Of a DNA stretch of 31,607 nt, positions 16,217 through 24,237 are shown one piece after another. Both the position numbers and the translations under genes were made by a program. Numbering within the stretch: the first letter of the stretch is position 1; every line of letters starts with the position of its first letter. Where the stretch lies: positions 1-31,607 of the forward strand of contig DKVI01000056.1 in assembly GCA_002491115.1 (NCBI GenBank). The letters run 5' to 3'. The stretch comes from Lachnospiraceae bacterium UBA7182 (GTDB lineage: Bacteria > Bacillota > Clostridia > Lachnospirales > Lachnospiraceae). The notes below the pieces were generated by a model. The model did no database searches. It saw only the letters and a list, made by a program, of their open reading frames with translations, and was not told the origin of the DNA.

Positions 16217-16992
16217 CTGCCAACTGCAGGCCGTCATTCGCCTGTTTCATCCGGATTTTGTCACAAAATGTCATAAAGGAAACCTGCAGCCTTTGCAGAT
16301 AAATATATTTTTGAAGTTGCGAATCTATCGCTCAGGCATGCGCTTCTTACTGTTGAGTGAATGGTTCATTCTTTCTGTCCGGGAATTATGACTGGCTGTT
16401 TGAGTGTTTCATCTGATTGCTCGATGGGCTTGTTTTCTGTTCAGATTATTTATGCAGTTGTTTGATAAATATATTTTCTGGTCAAAAAATGCATCAGGTT
16501 GTTCGCTGGCTGATTATTATGCTTAAAATATTTGTCTGACTTTTCGTTGTTCTGTTTTTCTGTTCGGTAAATTCTGACGGCTGTTCGATGGTTTTACTTT
16601 CTGCTCCTGATATTTGAATGGCTGGTTTGTGAATCTGTTTTTTCGTTTGTATTCTGTGAACGATTGTGCCGTTAAATTTATTTTCTGGAGTTCATTCACA
16701 TCTCTCTGTGTCGTTAAGTTTGATTTCTGATATTCATTCACATTTCTCTGTGTCGTTAAGTTTGATTTCTGATATCCATTCACATTTCTCTGTGCTGTTA
16801 GATTTGATTTCTGATATCCATTCACATTTCTCTGTGCTGTTAGATTTGATTTCTGATATTCGTTCACATCTTTCCATGCTGTTAAGCCGATTTTCCGGCA
16901 TTGTTTCAGATCTTTTTGTTTTATAAATTTGTTTTCTGTGTGTCATATGGTCATATTATAAATAAAAAAATTGGAAAGAGGTGTTACATATT
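16217..16992. other. Non-coding stretch dominated by degenerate 42-bp repeats
   Basis: T-rich on the + strand. Recognisable but decayed repeat pieces (TTTTCTG, GTTC/TTGATGG, TCATTC) extend from about 16330 to 16660, and clear 42-bp units from about 16671 to 16922. No ribosome site supports any of the long frames through it. The last 50 nt form the leader of the gene at 16993. Confidence 0.6.
16671..16922. repeat. 42-bp minisatellite, about six units
   Basis: Unit core: (C/T)GTTARRTTTGATTTCTG, then ATATYCATTCACATTTCTCTGTG. Units start near 16671, 16713, 16755, 16797, 16839 and 16881; the central four are nearly identical and the outer ones diverge. Because 42 is a multiple of three, frames stay open on both strands and give 14-residue repeats in each (for example NEYQKSNLTTQRNV on the minus strand). 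Confidence 0.85.
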
Positions 16993-18114
16993 ATGACAGA
17001 AAGATTTTACAGTTACAGAGAGTTTGCCAGGATAGTTGGCATTTCACCGCAGACACTGTCAGAGCTTATCAAAAAGAATAAAGTCCGTGTCAACAGTGCA
17101 GGTCAGGTGCCAGAGAGAGAGGTGGAGTATTTCATACGCAGGAAACTGAAGAAGGGACTTGATGATGGGACAAATGGTTCTGTTCTTTATATAACAGTCG
17201 GAAAAGCGCAGGAGGAACTTGAAGTGCTGCTTCAGACATCCAAAGAAGCGGCAGGGGGTAAGCTGGCCGGTGTTGCTTCCATTGAAGACCTGATAAACGA
17301 GACGAGAAAGTCTCTGTTCAGTGTGAAGACGGATGATGTGACATTAAATTCGATCAGGGTGCAGTATGTGACCGGCATTCTGAAAGAGCTGGCAAAGCGT
17401 TCTCATGAGGCGGCTTTCCGGTGCATCAGCAGGTGTGCAGATATTTCAGATATAAACAGATTTCCGCTTGTCAGCCTGTACGAGATGCTCATGTATGACC
17501 ATCTGTATACAGATAAAGAAAATGAAGATGAGATACGGCGCTGTCTGTTAAAAGGGGTACTTTCAGACGGCAGTTCTTTGCTGGGTACGATGGAGGCAGC
17601 TTTTAAGTCGATTGCAGTCAGCCTGCATATTGTTGCAGATGATGGATCGAAGAGGCCTCTGATTTCGAGAGCAGACTGGAATCCGGATACAGTACAGTCA
17701 ATCAGAGTGATGCCGGATGAGGGCGGTATTCCGGATAATGATTTTATTAAGAAATTCTTTACGATGCCATTAGTACCTGGTTCAGGAGCCAGAAGCAGGA
17801 AAGATGGTCTGGAGGCGTTAAAGATTCTGAAAGCTGTACAGACAAAGAACGCCAGTAAAGACGGGCTGTTAAAGGCATATAATACAGGGGTCAGGGGGTA
17901 TTACACCTTTTTTAATGTGTCAGATGAGACAACGGAGCAGGAGCTGGAAACCTTAACAGGCGATATATATCAGGGATATTACAAAGTCATTGAGTTTGAA
18001 GCACCGGGCGGTTCTTTGCCTGCAAACTTCCCGGATGCGCTCCGTACAGCACTTTCTGTCTGCCATAAAAACAATATTGCGGTTGTAAGGACGATGAAGC
18101 TGTCAGGTTCATGA
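16993..18114 (+). CDS. HTH protein of unknown function, 373 aa
   Basis: ATG 16993 follows GGAAAGAGG (16973-16981). Residues about 1-50 are an excisionase/MerR-like winged HTH (YSYREFARIVGISPQTLSEL, then a short wing and EREVEYFIRRKL). The remaining 320 residues match no family I recognise; they include a helical region with SIRVQYVTGILKELAKRSHEAAF and a C-terminal alpha/beta region. The stop overlaps an ATG (ATGA) of a frameshifted small gene. GGGGTACTT at 17554-17562 is in frame as Gly-Val-Leu. It likely starts an operon with 18495 and 19545. Confidence 0.75.
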   Translation: MTERFYSYREFARIVGISPQTLSELIKKNKVRVNSAGQVPEREVEYFIRRKLKKGLDDGTNGSVLYITVGKAQEELEVLLQTSKEAAGGKLAGVASIEDLINETRKSLFSVKTDDVTLNSIRVQYVTGILKELAKRSHEAAFRCISRCADISDINRFPLVSLYEMLMYDHLYTDKENEDEIRRCLLKGVLSDGSSLLGTMEAAFKSIAVSLHIVADDGSKRPLISRADWNPDTVQSIRVMPDEGGIPDNDFIKKFFTMPLVPGSGARSRKDGLEALKILKAVQTKNASKDGLLKAYNTGVRGYYTFFNVSDETTEQELETLTGDIYQGYYKVIEFEAPGGSLPANFPDALRTALSVCHKNNIAVVRTMKLSGS

Positions 18115-18289
18115 AAAAAGTTTTTTCAGATGCCGCAGAGTACTCCCTCAGAAGGCATTTAACGTCTGTTCAGACAGAGGTTACAGGCAGCTTTCTATAA
18201 AAACATTTCCCGGCAGCAGCTTCATAACCCATGGAGATGAAGAGGCAGTTTTGATGTTCCGGCTATCCTGGGAGACGTGGTATTGCTGA
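18111..18289 (+). pseudogene. Small frameshifted gene coupled to the HTH gene
   Basis: ATG 18111 overlaps the preceding TGA. The first frame reads MKKVFSDAAEYSLRRHLTSV and stops at 18200. A protein-like continuation in the -1 frame (IKTFPGSSFITHGDEEAVLM...) runs from 18197 to a stop at 18289. The change of frame occurs at an A-run (ATAAAAAC). Further protein-like pieces follow in other frames to about 18420 (for example LFEIPDGNQWYFWTAFATG). It is either a decayed gene or, less likely, a programmed frameshift. Function unknown. Confidence 0.4.
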
Positions 18290-18494
18290 ATGCCTTTGGG
18301 GTATTTTTCCATGTTCAGAATGATGGCCGGGGCATGGATCTGAAGGTATATTGTTTGAAATTCCTGATGGAAATCAGTGGTATTTCTGGACGGCCTTTGC
18401 CACGGGGCATAAAAAAGCGTGGTAATTCCTGCGGAGCATGCCGTTTTACGGAAAAAGGGAAATGGAAAATTGATGGGCGAAAGGGGGTATGAAA

Positions 18495-19535
18495 ATGCCG
18501 AGGTCATTTCTCAGTGTACTAAAGAATCTTGAGAGGAGCAGTGCAGATGGGGTGCTTCCGAAGAAGGCAGATGCGCTTCTGAGGCGTCTCATCGGCTTTG
18601 TAGAAGGCGGTTCTTTCACGAAGTCAGAGACAGATAAATTCATTTTGGAAAACTTCAGGCTGTCCTCAGCGGAGATGACAAAAAAGTGGAATGATCTGCA
18701 TTTTGACAGACAGAAGGAGGACAGCACCTTCAGAGGGCAGGTATCGCTGCTTGGCCATTATCTGAGTTCGCTGTTTTCGGTGACGCCTGATGAGTTGAGC
18801 GAAGCATTTTTAATCAGCGAGGCCGGGGTACTTAAGCGCATGGCAGGCCTTCTGGACGCATTTGCTCTTGGAGACTTTGATCTCACAGAGAGGTTTCCGG
18901 CAATTGCCCGGGGAGGCTTTCTTCCGGCGTATACAACAGATTCCGCCTATGACATGAAGGACTGTTCGAGGGAGATTCAGCTTTTGAAATCTTTAGACCG
19001 CAGTGTCGTGGAGGAGATGCTGTCAGAAGTTGATATGGATAAGCTGGTGTATGTGATGCAGACCATACGGGAGCCGCTGGTGAAGGATATGCAGGCAGAA
19101 ATCGCAGGTAAAAAGAAAAAGGTCAGGACTGCATCGGTAAACTGTGGGAAGCTGGAGTTTTGTCGGGTTTACGGCATGGCAAAGGCGGTACAGCCCAAAT
19201 CGTCGGCGAACAGGGAGGTATCTGCGCAGGATTTGGGGGTACCTGCCTGCAGGACAGAGGAGGTACCATATAATCTGGAGTTCAGCAGGGCACTGTCGGA
19301 TATTCTGACAAAGCGGTCAGAGGAGAGGCTCACGGGCGAAGAAGCAGTCAGGTGGTCAGGGATGACCGAAGCGCAGAGAGATGAGGAGAAGAGAAGGCTG
19401 GTGAGGTTTCTGCTTGCATTTACGAAGGAGGGTTTTCAGCATCTTTTAAAACGCTATCATCCGCTTGTGGTACAGGAGGTACTTAACGGAGATTACCCGG
19501 CAGAGCAGGGAGCGGTATATCAGTTCAGAAAGTGA
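18495..19535 (+). CDS. Unknown 346-aa protein
   Basis: ATG 18495 is preferred over ATG 18489 because the GGGGG at 18483-18487 is then 7 nt away. The protein is mainly alpha-helical and charged, with no recognised motif. Features are DKFILENFRLSSAEMTKKW, VTPDELSEAFLI, a basic linker (AGKKKKVRTASVNCG) near residue 205, and a helical C-terminus. It contains GGGGTACTT (18825) as Gly-Val-Leu and GGGGTACC (about 19237). It ends 9 nt before the next start and is probably in one transcript with it. Confidence 0.72.
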   Translation: MPRSFLSVLKNLERSSADGVLPKKADALLRRLIGFVEGGSFTKSETDKFILENFRLSSAEMTKKWNDLHFDRQKEDSTFRGQVSLLGHYLSSLFSVTPDELSEAFLISEAGVLKRMAGLLDAFALGDFDLTERFPAIARGGFLPAYTTDSAYDMKDCSREIQLLKSLDRSVVEEMLSEVDMDKLVYVMQTIREPLVKDMQAEIAGKKKKVRTASVNCGKLEFCRVYGMAKAVQPKSSANREVSAQDLGVPACRTEEVPYNLEFSRALSDILTKRSEERLTGEEAVRWSGMTEAQRDEEKRRLVRFLLAFTKEGFQHLLKRYHPLVVQEVLNGDYPAEQGAVYQFRK

Positions 19536-19544
19536 GGGGTTGTT

Positions 19545-20381
19545 ATGGTAAGCCATATGGAAGAGTATACACAAAAGAACGGCATGAAGGTACTTAAGGT
19601 CTTTACAAAGCCAACAGGCAGGTCGCCGGGTGGTTATTTCTATATAAGTGTTGATGTAATAACAAATAAGTGGCATAAAGAGCGATGGAACGCCCATCAG
19701 TGGTCGGTGTACAGGGATCAGGTTTCTGCGACATGCATGCTTTTTCTTACTGATTCAGATCAAAAATCAGATCTTCGTCTGGTGCATGTAAATGGGGTTG
19801 GTATTGATAATGTCTGGAATAATGTTCTTGTTTTGACACGTTCGCAGATGGTGCATGGGAGACCGTCAAAAGGGTACTTCCTCACGCCGGGTGGCCGTTT
19901 TTATGCCAGGGTGGTTGTTGACGGGAAAAAGTATGTCGGTGAAGAGAGGAAGACGGAATTTGAAGTTCTGCGTGACGTGGTTCAGATGCGGAAATTGCAC
20001 TGCTTTCGGCTGTTGCTGGATTTTACAGACCACAGTGACAGATTTGAGCATTATCTGAAATTTGATTATACTTTTAATTATTTATCTGCCAGGTCAGGCA
20101 GTCCAAAGCAGGGTGAATATGTGGGGTACGATTATTTTTTCTATCTGGACAGGAGGCAGGACAGAGACCTTCTGGATCTGGAGCGCACAGGGGTAATTTC
20201 TACAAAAGAGGCGATGTATCATCATGTGATGCGCCATGCAGCAGATAATGCGTGGTATTACTATCGCTACAACCTTGGGAATTATTTCAGGTATAACCAT
20301 ATCCCGATTCCTGATTTTTCCACAGATATAAATGGCTTTATGACAGACAGGGTTACCGGGAGGCGGCTGTGTCCGTTTTGA
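19545..20381 (+). CDS. Unknown basic Tyr/Arg-rich protein, 278 aa
   Basis: ATG 19545 follows TGAGGGGT (19533-19540). Two similar beta-type segments are visible: GRSPGGYFYISVDVITNKW (about 25-43) and GRPSKGYFLTPGGRFYARVVVDGKKYVG (about 105-132). The latter resembles AP2-like DNA-binding strands (GG-F-x-A-R-V-V-V-D-G-K). The C-terminal third is rich in Tyr, Arg and His. DNA binding is plausible but unproven. A terminator follows. Confidence 0.7.
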   Translation: MVSHMEEYTQKNGMKVLKVFTKPTGRSPGGYFYISVDVITNKWHKERWNAHQWSVYRDQVSATCMLFLTDSDQKSDLRLVHVNGVGIDNVWNNVLVLTRSQMVHGRPSKGYFLTPGGRFYARVVVDGKKYVGEERKTEFEVLRDVVQMRKLHCFRLLLDFTDHSDRFEHYLKFDYTFNYLSARSGSPKQGEYVGYDYFFYLDRRQDRDLLDLERTGVISTKEAMYHHVMRHAADNAWYYYRYNLGNYFRYNHIPIPDFSTDINGFMTDRVTGRRLCPF

Positions 20382-20425
20382 GGTATGAGATGAGCATTTA
20401 CTGGTGGCCTTAAGGTATTATGAAC

Positions 20426-20462
20426 AGCGGCATTTCCTGATGAGATGTCGCTTTTCTGTTGT
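20426..20462 (+). terminator. Terminator after the 19545 gene
   Basis: AGCGGCATTTC (20426-20436) pairs with GAGATGTCGCT (20442-20452), 11 bp with two G-U pairs and a 5-nt loop, then TTTCTGTTGTT. GGGGTACTT follows at 20474. Confidence 0.75.
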
Positions 20463-20980
20463 TCTTCTCCGATGGGGTACTTCTCTTTCAGGGACGTGGT
20501 TTGCTGATGCTGTACATTATTATAATTAGGAAGGAATCCGTTACGGCCATAGAGTACAAAACCTTTGGAGGGGCGGCGTTTGCAGCATTAGTGACAAAAG
20601 GAGCGGCGCATCTTTGGTGAAATGTGATTATTTACTTCCCCGGTGAGCAGAGTTAACATACACACCACTGAAGTCGTAAAACCTTCCATTGGATGTCGGA
20701 ATGTTCTCAGCGGCTCACACCGGGCTTTCAGGGGTCTGGTGGGAAAATGCCCGTCCTGCTCCCGAAAAAGGGCACACGGGGCATTCTGCGGGGTCGGTTT
20801 CTCGGAGGGGTACGGAAAAGTTCCAGTAACTGCTGAAGTCGAATAATATACAAAATACGACCTTTGCCTGATTTTCGGGCTTTTTTGAGTGGTCAGTCCG
20901 GATGAGGTTCAAAATACGACATTTTCAGCGAGTTTATACGACTTTTGGTGAAAAAAATCGTAGAAGGAGGTGATATGGCC
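20463..20980. other. GC-rich island 3 and recombinase upstream region
   Basis: No convincing gene. The 20640-20830 part is GC-rich with short inverted pieces (GGGAAAATGCCCG, CCCGAAAAAGGGC) and CACGGGGC at 20774-20781. AAAATACGAC occurs at 20852-20861 and 20911-20920, TATACGACTTTT at 20935-20946, and the inverted AAAATCGTAG at 20953-20962, right up to the ribosome site of the tyrosine recombinase. A small terminator-like hairpin (GCCTG/CGGGC, then TTTTTT) lies at 20867-20887. This may be an attachment, arm-binding or regulatory region. Confidence 0.55.
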
Positions 20981-21565
20981 ATGAACAAGAGATGTGTAGC
21001 CCTGACCGGTGAGCAGTATAAGCAGAGCATTGAGTTGCTTCGTTATGGTTTCATGCTGGACGGTAAGATGATAAAGCCGAACGGGCGGATCGCAGCCATT
21101 GCGGTTACGCAGGCATCACTTGGTCTGCGTCTTGGCGATGTGCTTCGGCTGAAGCTGTCATCGTTTGTCAGGGACGGAGGCAGGTGGAGGCTGGATATCA
21201 GGGAGCAGAAAACAGATAAGGTGCGTGAGTTTACCGTGCCGGTAGAAGTGTACTCGTTCATTCAGGATTATGCAATGGCCAGGGGTATCAGCCGGGAGGC
21301 GAGACTGTTTGCTGTTTCTGAAAGGCAGGTGGAGCGTCATCTGAATAAGGTGTTTGTGAAGATGGGTCTGCCTTTGAGGCAATATGGCAGTCATTCGTTC
21401 AGGAAACTGTTTGCCACCCGTGTATATGTTGAAAACGATTACAATGTGGAACTGGTGCGGGTGCTGTTGCAGCATTCCAGTATTCAGATCACGCAGAGGT
21501 ACATAGGCGTTGGCTCCAAACAGATAGAAGCAGCTCTGGCAAAGACAGCGGCATATGTACTTTAG
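20981..21565 (+). CDS. Compact tyrosine recombinase
   Basis: The start is ATG 20981, 10 nt after AGAAGGAGG (20962-20970); ATG 20975 is only 4 nt away and less likely. The 194-aa product contains the whole catalytic set: R50 in SLGLRLGDVL, K77 in EQKTDK, H138-S-F-R141, H165 in LLQHSS and the nucleophile Y174 in TQRYIG. Only about 40 residues precede the catalytic domain, so the usual N-terminal core-binding and arm-binding domains are missing or reduced, as in minimal integrases. It should carry out strand exchange between short sites. Target unknown; the boxes upstream are candidates. Confidence 0.9.
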   Translation: MNKRCVALTGEQYKQSIELLRYGFMLDGKMIKPNGRIAAIAVTQASLGLRLGDVLRLKLSSFVRDGGRWRLDIREQKTDKVREFTVPVEVYSFIQDYAMARGISREARLFAVSERQVERHLNKVFVKMGLPLRQYGSHSFRKLFATRVYVENDYNVELVRVLLQHSSIQITQRYIGVGSKQIEAALAKTAAYVL

Positions 21566-21578
21566 AAGGAGGCAGTGT

Positions 21579-22292
21579 ATGTTCAGATTAAGGAACTGGT
21601 ATTTGAAGAACGTGGACAATTTTATGATGGGTTTTGGTGCGTGTTATGGAAATCCCAGATTTCAGGAGGGGTACTTCATTCATACATCTCCTGTTTTGAA
21701 TATTGAGATGGGAGAGCGGAGTTTGAAAATATTCACGGAATCCGGCAGTTGTTATGCGGCAGCTTTTGAAGATGCTGACGGGCATGTGCTGGAGTGTACA
21801 CAGAGGGTACTCCAGAGCATGGGCATTCAGTTTGATGTCGAAAAGTGTAAGATGCTTAAGCGGCGGAGAACAGAGGCTGTAAAGCGTTATGTGTCAGAAG
21901 CGGTTTATCCTGATGAACTGTATGTAAAAATGGCAGGCGGCCGGGATGTGAAAGAAGCATTTTTTAAGAAAGAAGATGGTTCCGTTGTTAAGATTGCAGT
22001 TGTCAGACATGAAAGTTCCTTTTCAAATGGCAGCATTCTGGTAACGGACTGGGAGAATGGCCTGTGTGACTGGCGTATTTTTCCGTTGGGTGACATTGTC
22101 AGGCCATATCACTGGTCAGATGGTCTGTATTCTGTAAGTATTGAGAATATTGGTGACGATTTCGTGTTTAAAGGTTCCGGCAGAGACATCCTGTGCAAAC
22201 ATGGAACAATCACCAGAATTACAGGTAAAGAATATGTTGGAGAGGGTTTGCTTTCCCCCGATGCAGTGAATGGTAAAAGTCTGCTTTGGTAA
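21579..22292 (+). CDS. Unknown 237-aa protein
   Basis: ATG 21579 is preceded by AGAAGGAGG (21565-21573), 14 nt after the recombinase stop, so it is probably co-transcribed. The product is beta-rich (VKIAVVRHESSFSNGSILVTDW, YSVSIENIGDDFVFKGSG) with no recognised family. GGGGTACTT (21668-21676) is in frame as Gly-Tyr-Phe (QEGYFIH). Function unknown. Confidence 0.72.
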   Translation: MFRLRNWYLKNVDNFMMGFGACYGNPRFQEGYFIHTSPVLNIEMGERSLKIFTESGSCYAAAFEDADGHVLECTQRVLQSMGIQFDVEKCKMLKRRRTEAVKRYVSEAVYPDELYVKMAGGRDVKEAFFKKEDGSVVKIAVVRHESSFSNGSILVTDWENGLCDWRIFPLGDIVRPYHWSDGLYSVSIENIGDDFVFKGSGRDILCKHGTITRITGKEYVGEGLLSPDAVNGKSLLW

Positions 22293-22335
22293 CTGAGGCT
22301 CAGGCATAAAGGAAAAAGCAGGATGGAGGTGGAGG

Positions 22336-22419
22336 ATGAAGAGGAGTGAAGCAGAAGCATTATATAACATGTTGACGATTTTGCTGTTAGGAAAGGAGTT
22401 TTTTAGTGATACGCATTAA
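22336..22419 (+). CDS. Possible 27-aa leader peptide
   Basis: ATG 22336 follows GGAGGTGGAGG (22325-22335, very close). The peptide begins MKRSEAEALYNMLTILLL and ends inside the next gene, overlapping its GTG start at 22406. That arrangement would couple translation of the large gene to this short frame. It may equally be chance in a purine-rich leader. Confidence 0.35.
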   Translation: MKRSEAEALYNMLTILLLGKEFFSDTH

Positions 22420-23575
22420 GTTTATACAGGATGAGGAGGAGAAGAAGCAGTATCCTCTGCATCTGTATTCCTGTTTGGATTTTAAGTGGCTGGTAGAAGG
22501 CAGCCCATGTGAGGAAGTGGAAGAGCCCCCGTTTCGAGATGCAGATTCTTTGAAGGTTCTCCGTGAGGTGGCTGATGCAGAGTTTGTGAAAGGCGACTGG
22601 TTTGGCATTGATTTCAGATATGAAGGCAGGTCATGCATAACGGCAGTTAAAGAGTGTGTGCAGCATGCGCTGGTGGCGGTTGCAAACAGCAGGAAGGGCA
22701 TCTACACTTCTCTGGAGTGGTATCCTGAGAAAGGATGGGAGGTTCTGGCGGATTTGTCCATGGATATTCTTCTGTATCTCGAAGTCTGGAAAATCAGTCC
22801 CATATATCCTCTGCTTGATATACCGGATTCTGTGTATGGTAAAATTCTGATCGAAAATCACAGATATGAGAACAGAAGGGTCGATGGTATGCTGATAAGA
22901 GATATGGGCGGGGATAAACTGTCAGAGGCCGGCGGTGTTTTAATCTCCAATTATTTTGACCAATACTGTTTTGACTGGAGGGAACATCTTGATCTGCTGA
23001 TTCAGAAGGCAGAACAGGTTCTTAAGAAAAAAGGAGACTGGTACAGGCATAAGCCGGTTATTTCAGATGTTTCTGATTTTGCGTCGGCTTTAAAGCCGGA
23101 TTTTGCAAAAGGTTTTTACGAGTGTTTGATGATATGCCCGCCGGAAGCCAGTGCTTCAAGAAACTGCCGGATTGTGCGCAGTTCTTTAAAGGATCTGCAG
23201 ATACATAATTATCTGTATGGGATTCCGACGGAGTCCGTGGAGAGGTATCCCATGTATCTGGTTATGACAAAGGATACAGAGACAGGGGCCTGTACGGTCA
23301 GTATGAAGGGCGGTGTTAAATATCCGACTTTTTCAGAGGCGATGACAGAGGACTTTGTAATGCCGGAAGGCGGCGGGGGTACCTGCGTGACCCTGACGGT
23401 CGTAATAGATGCCGGGATGTTTTACCATCGGGAAAACAGTTTTGAGAATGCGGTATGGGCTTTCAAGTATTATGATAATATTATGGAGCTGTATGATAAT
23501 ATCAGGATTTACGATGAGTTTGTCAGGTTTATCAAACAGCCGTTTGAAGATGGTCTGGTGACAGTAATGGGTTGA
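22406..23575 (+). CDS. Unknown two-domain protein, fused form of a paralogue pair
   Basis: A 389-aa protein with a GTG start at 22406 after AGGAAAGGAG. Residues about 38-135 (PPFRDADSLKVLREV ... FVKGDWFGI ... KEC/ALVAVANSRKGIYT ... WEVLADLSMDILL) are clearly similar to the protein from 23590. Residues about 290-385 (YPMYLVM ... GGVKYPTFSEA ... VIDAGMFYHRE ... YDEFVRFI) are similar to the C-terminal half of the protein from 24238. So this gene corresponds to the next two genes joined. Function unknown. GGGGTACC (about 23378) is inside. Confidence 0.78.
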   Translation: MIRIKFIQDEEEKKQYPLHLYSCLDFKWLVEGSPCEEVEEPPFRDADSLKVLREVADAEFVKGDWFGIDFRYEGRSCITAVKECVQHALVAVANSRKGIYTSLEWYPEKGWEVLADLSMDILLYLEVWKISPIYPLLDIPDSVYGKILIENHRYENRRVDGMLIRDMGGDKLSEAGGVLISNYFDQYCFDWREHLDLLIQKAEQVLKKKGDWYRHKPVISDVSDFASALKPDFAKGFYECLMICPPEASASRNCRIVRSSLKDLQIHNYLYGIPTESVERYPMYLVMTKDTETGACTVSMKGGVKYPTFSEAMTEDFVMPEGGGGTCVTLTVVIDAGMFYHRENSFENAVWAFKYYDNIMELYDNIRIYDEFVRFIKQPFEDGLVTVMG

Positions 23576-23589
23576 GAGGAATGATAAGG

Positions 23590-24207
23590 ATGCTTAAAGT
23601 AAGGCTTTATACACAGGAGGAATGGGTGGAAGGTTTCAGGAAGGTCAGCGAATCTGAGAATTATTTTGACTGGAATTTGTTAGACCCGATATTTGATGAA
23701 GAAGAAAAAGCGCCCTTCAGGGATGCAGAAAGCCTGAGACTGCTGAAGGAGACTTATGATATTACTTTTGTAAGTGAGGATGACTGGTATTCTGTCATGT
23801 GTGAAGGCACCCGCATGTGTATATCCTGCATCAATAAGGGTTTAAAGTTTGCCCTGGCAGCTATTGATCGTTCAAGGAGAGGAGCGTATACATGGTACTG
23901 TGGTGCAAATGAAAAGGTGTGGCATGTCCTTTCAGACCTGACTTTTGATATACTGGTGGCGGTCAGAATCTCTGATCTGGCAGACGGTATATTTATTCAG
24001 GGTGCGGATTATGAGGTCAGCGGTTATCCTTATAAAGGCCAGCGGATTGATGTGACAGTAAAGAATGGTTTTATAGGACGTGATGATTTTTACACGGAAG
24101 TACCGGAGCATCATGAATGTGGTACAGGCCATGGTTTACGCATTGGCAGGGATGGAAAGTATTATTCAGACAGCTGGAGTGTACACTATGCATTTATGTA
24201 TTACTGA
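23590..24207 (+). CDS. Unknown protein, paralogue of the N-half of the 22406 product
   Basis: ATG 23590 (MLKVRLYTQEEW) is preferred: GAGAGGA lies 9 nt upstream and the start aligns with MIRIKFIQDEEE of the neighbour. In-frame TTG 23572 and ATG 23581 are poorer. The 205-aa product shares APFRDAESLRLLKET, a D-D/D-W-Y/F core, RSRRGAYTW and WHVLSDLTFDILV with the 389-aa protein. It ends with a His/Gly-rich tail (HHECGTGHGLRIG). GGGGTATTC lies 13 nt after the stop. Function unknown. Confidence 0.75.
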   Translation: MLKVRLYTQEEWVEGFRKVSESENYFDWNLLDPIFDEEEKAPFRDAESLRLLKETYDITFVSEDDWYSVMCEGTRMCISCINKGLKFALAAIDRSRRGAYTWYCGANEKVWHVLSDLTFDILVAVRISDLADGIFIQGADYEVSGYPYKGQRIDVTVKNGFIGRDDFYTEVPEHHECGTGHGLRIGRDGKYYSDSWSVHYAFMYY

Positions 24208-24237
24208 AAGAATGATATCAGGGGTATTCTTCAGCAT

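Noticed and set aside
16671..16922. CRISPR array
   Set aside because: Units are contiguous 42-bp tandem repeats with no unique spacers, and no cas gene is present.
16523..16946. Proteins of 70-114 aa read from the 42-bp repeats
   Set aside because: Frames on both strands are open only because the unit is 42 bp; none has a ribosome site.
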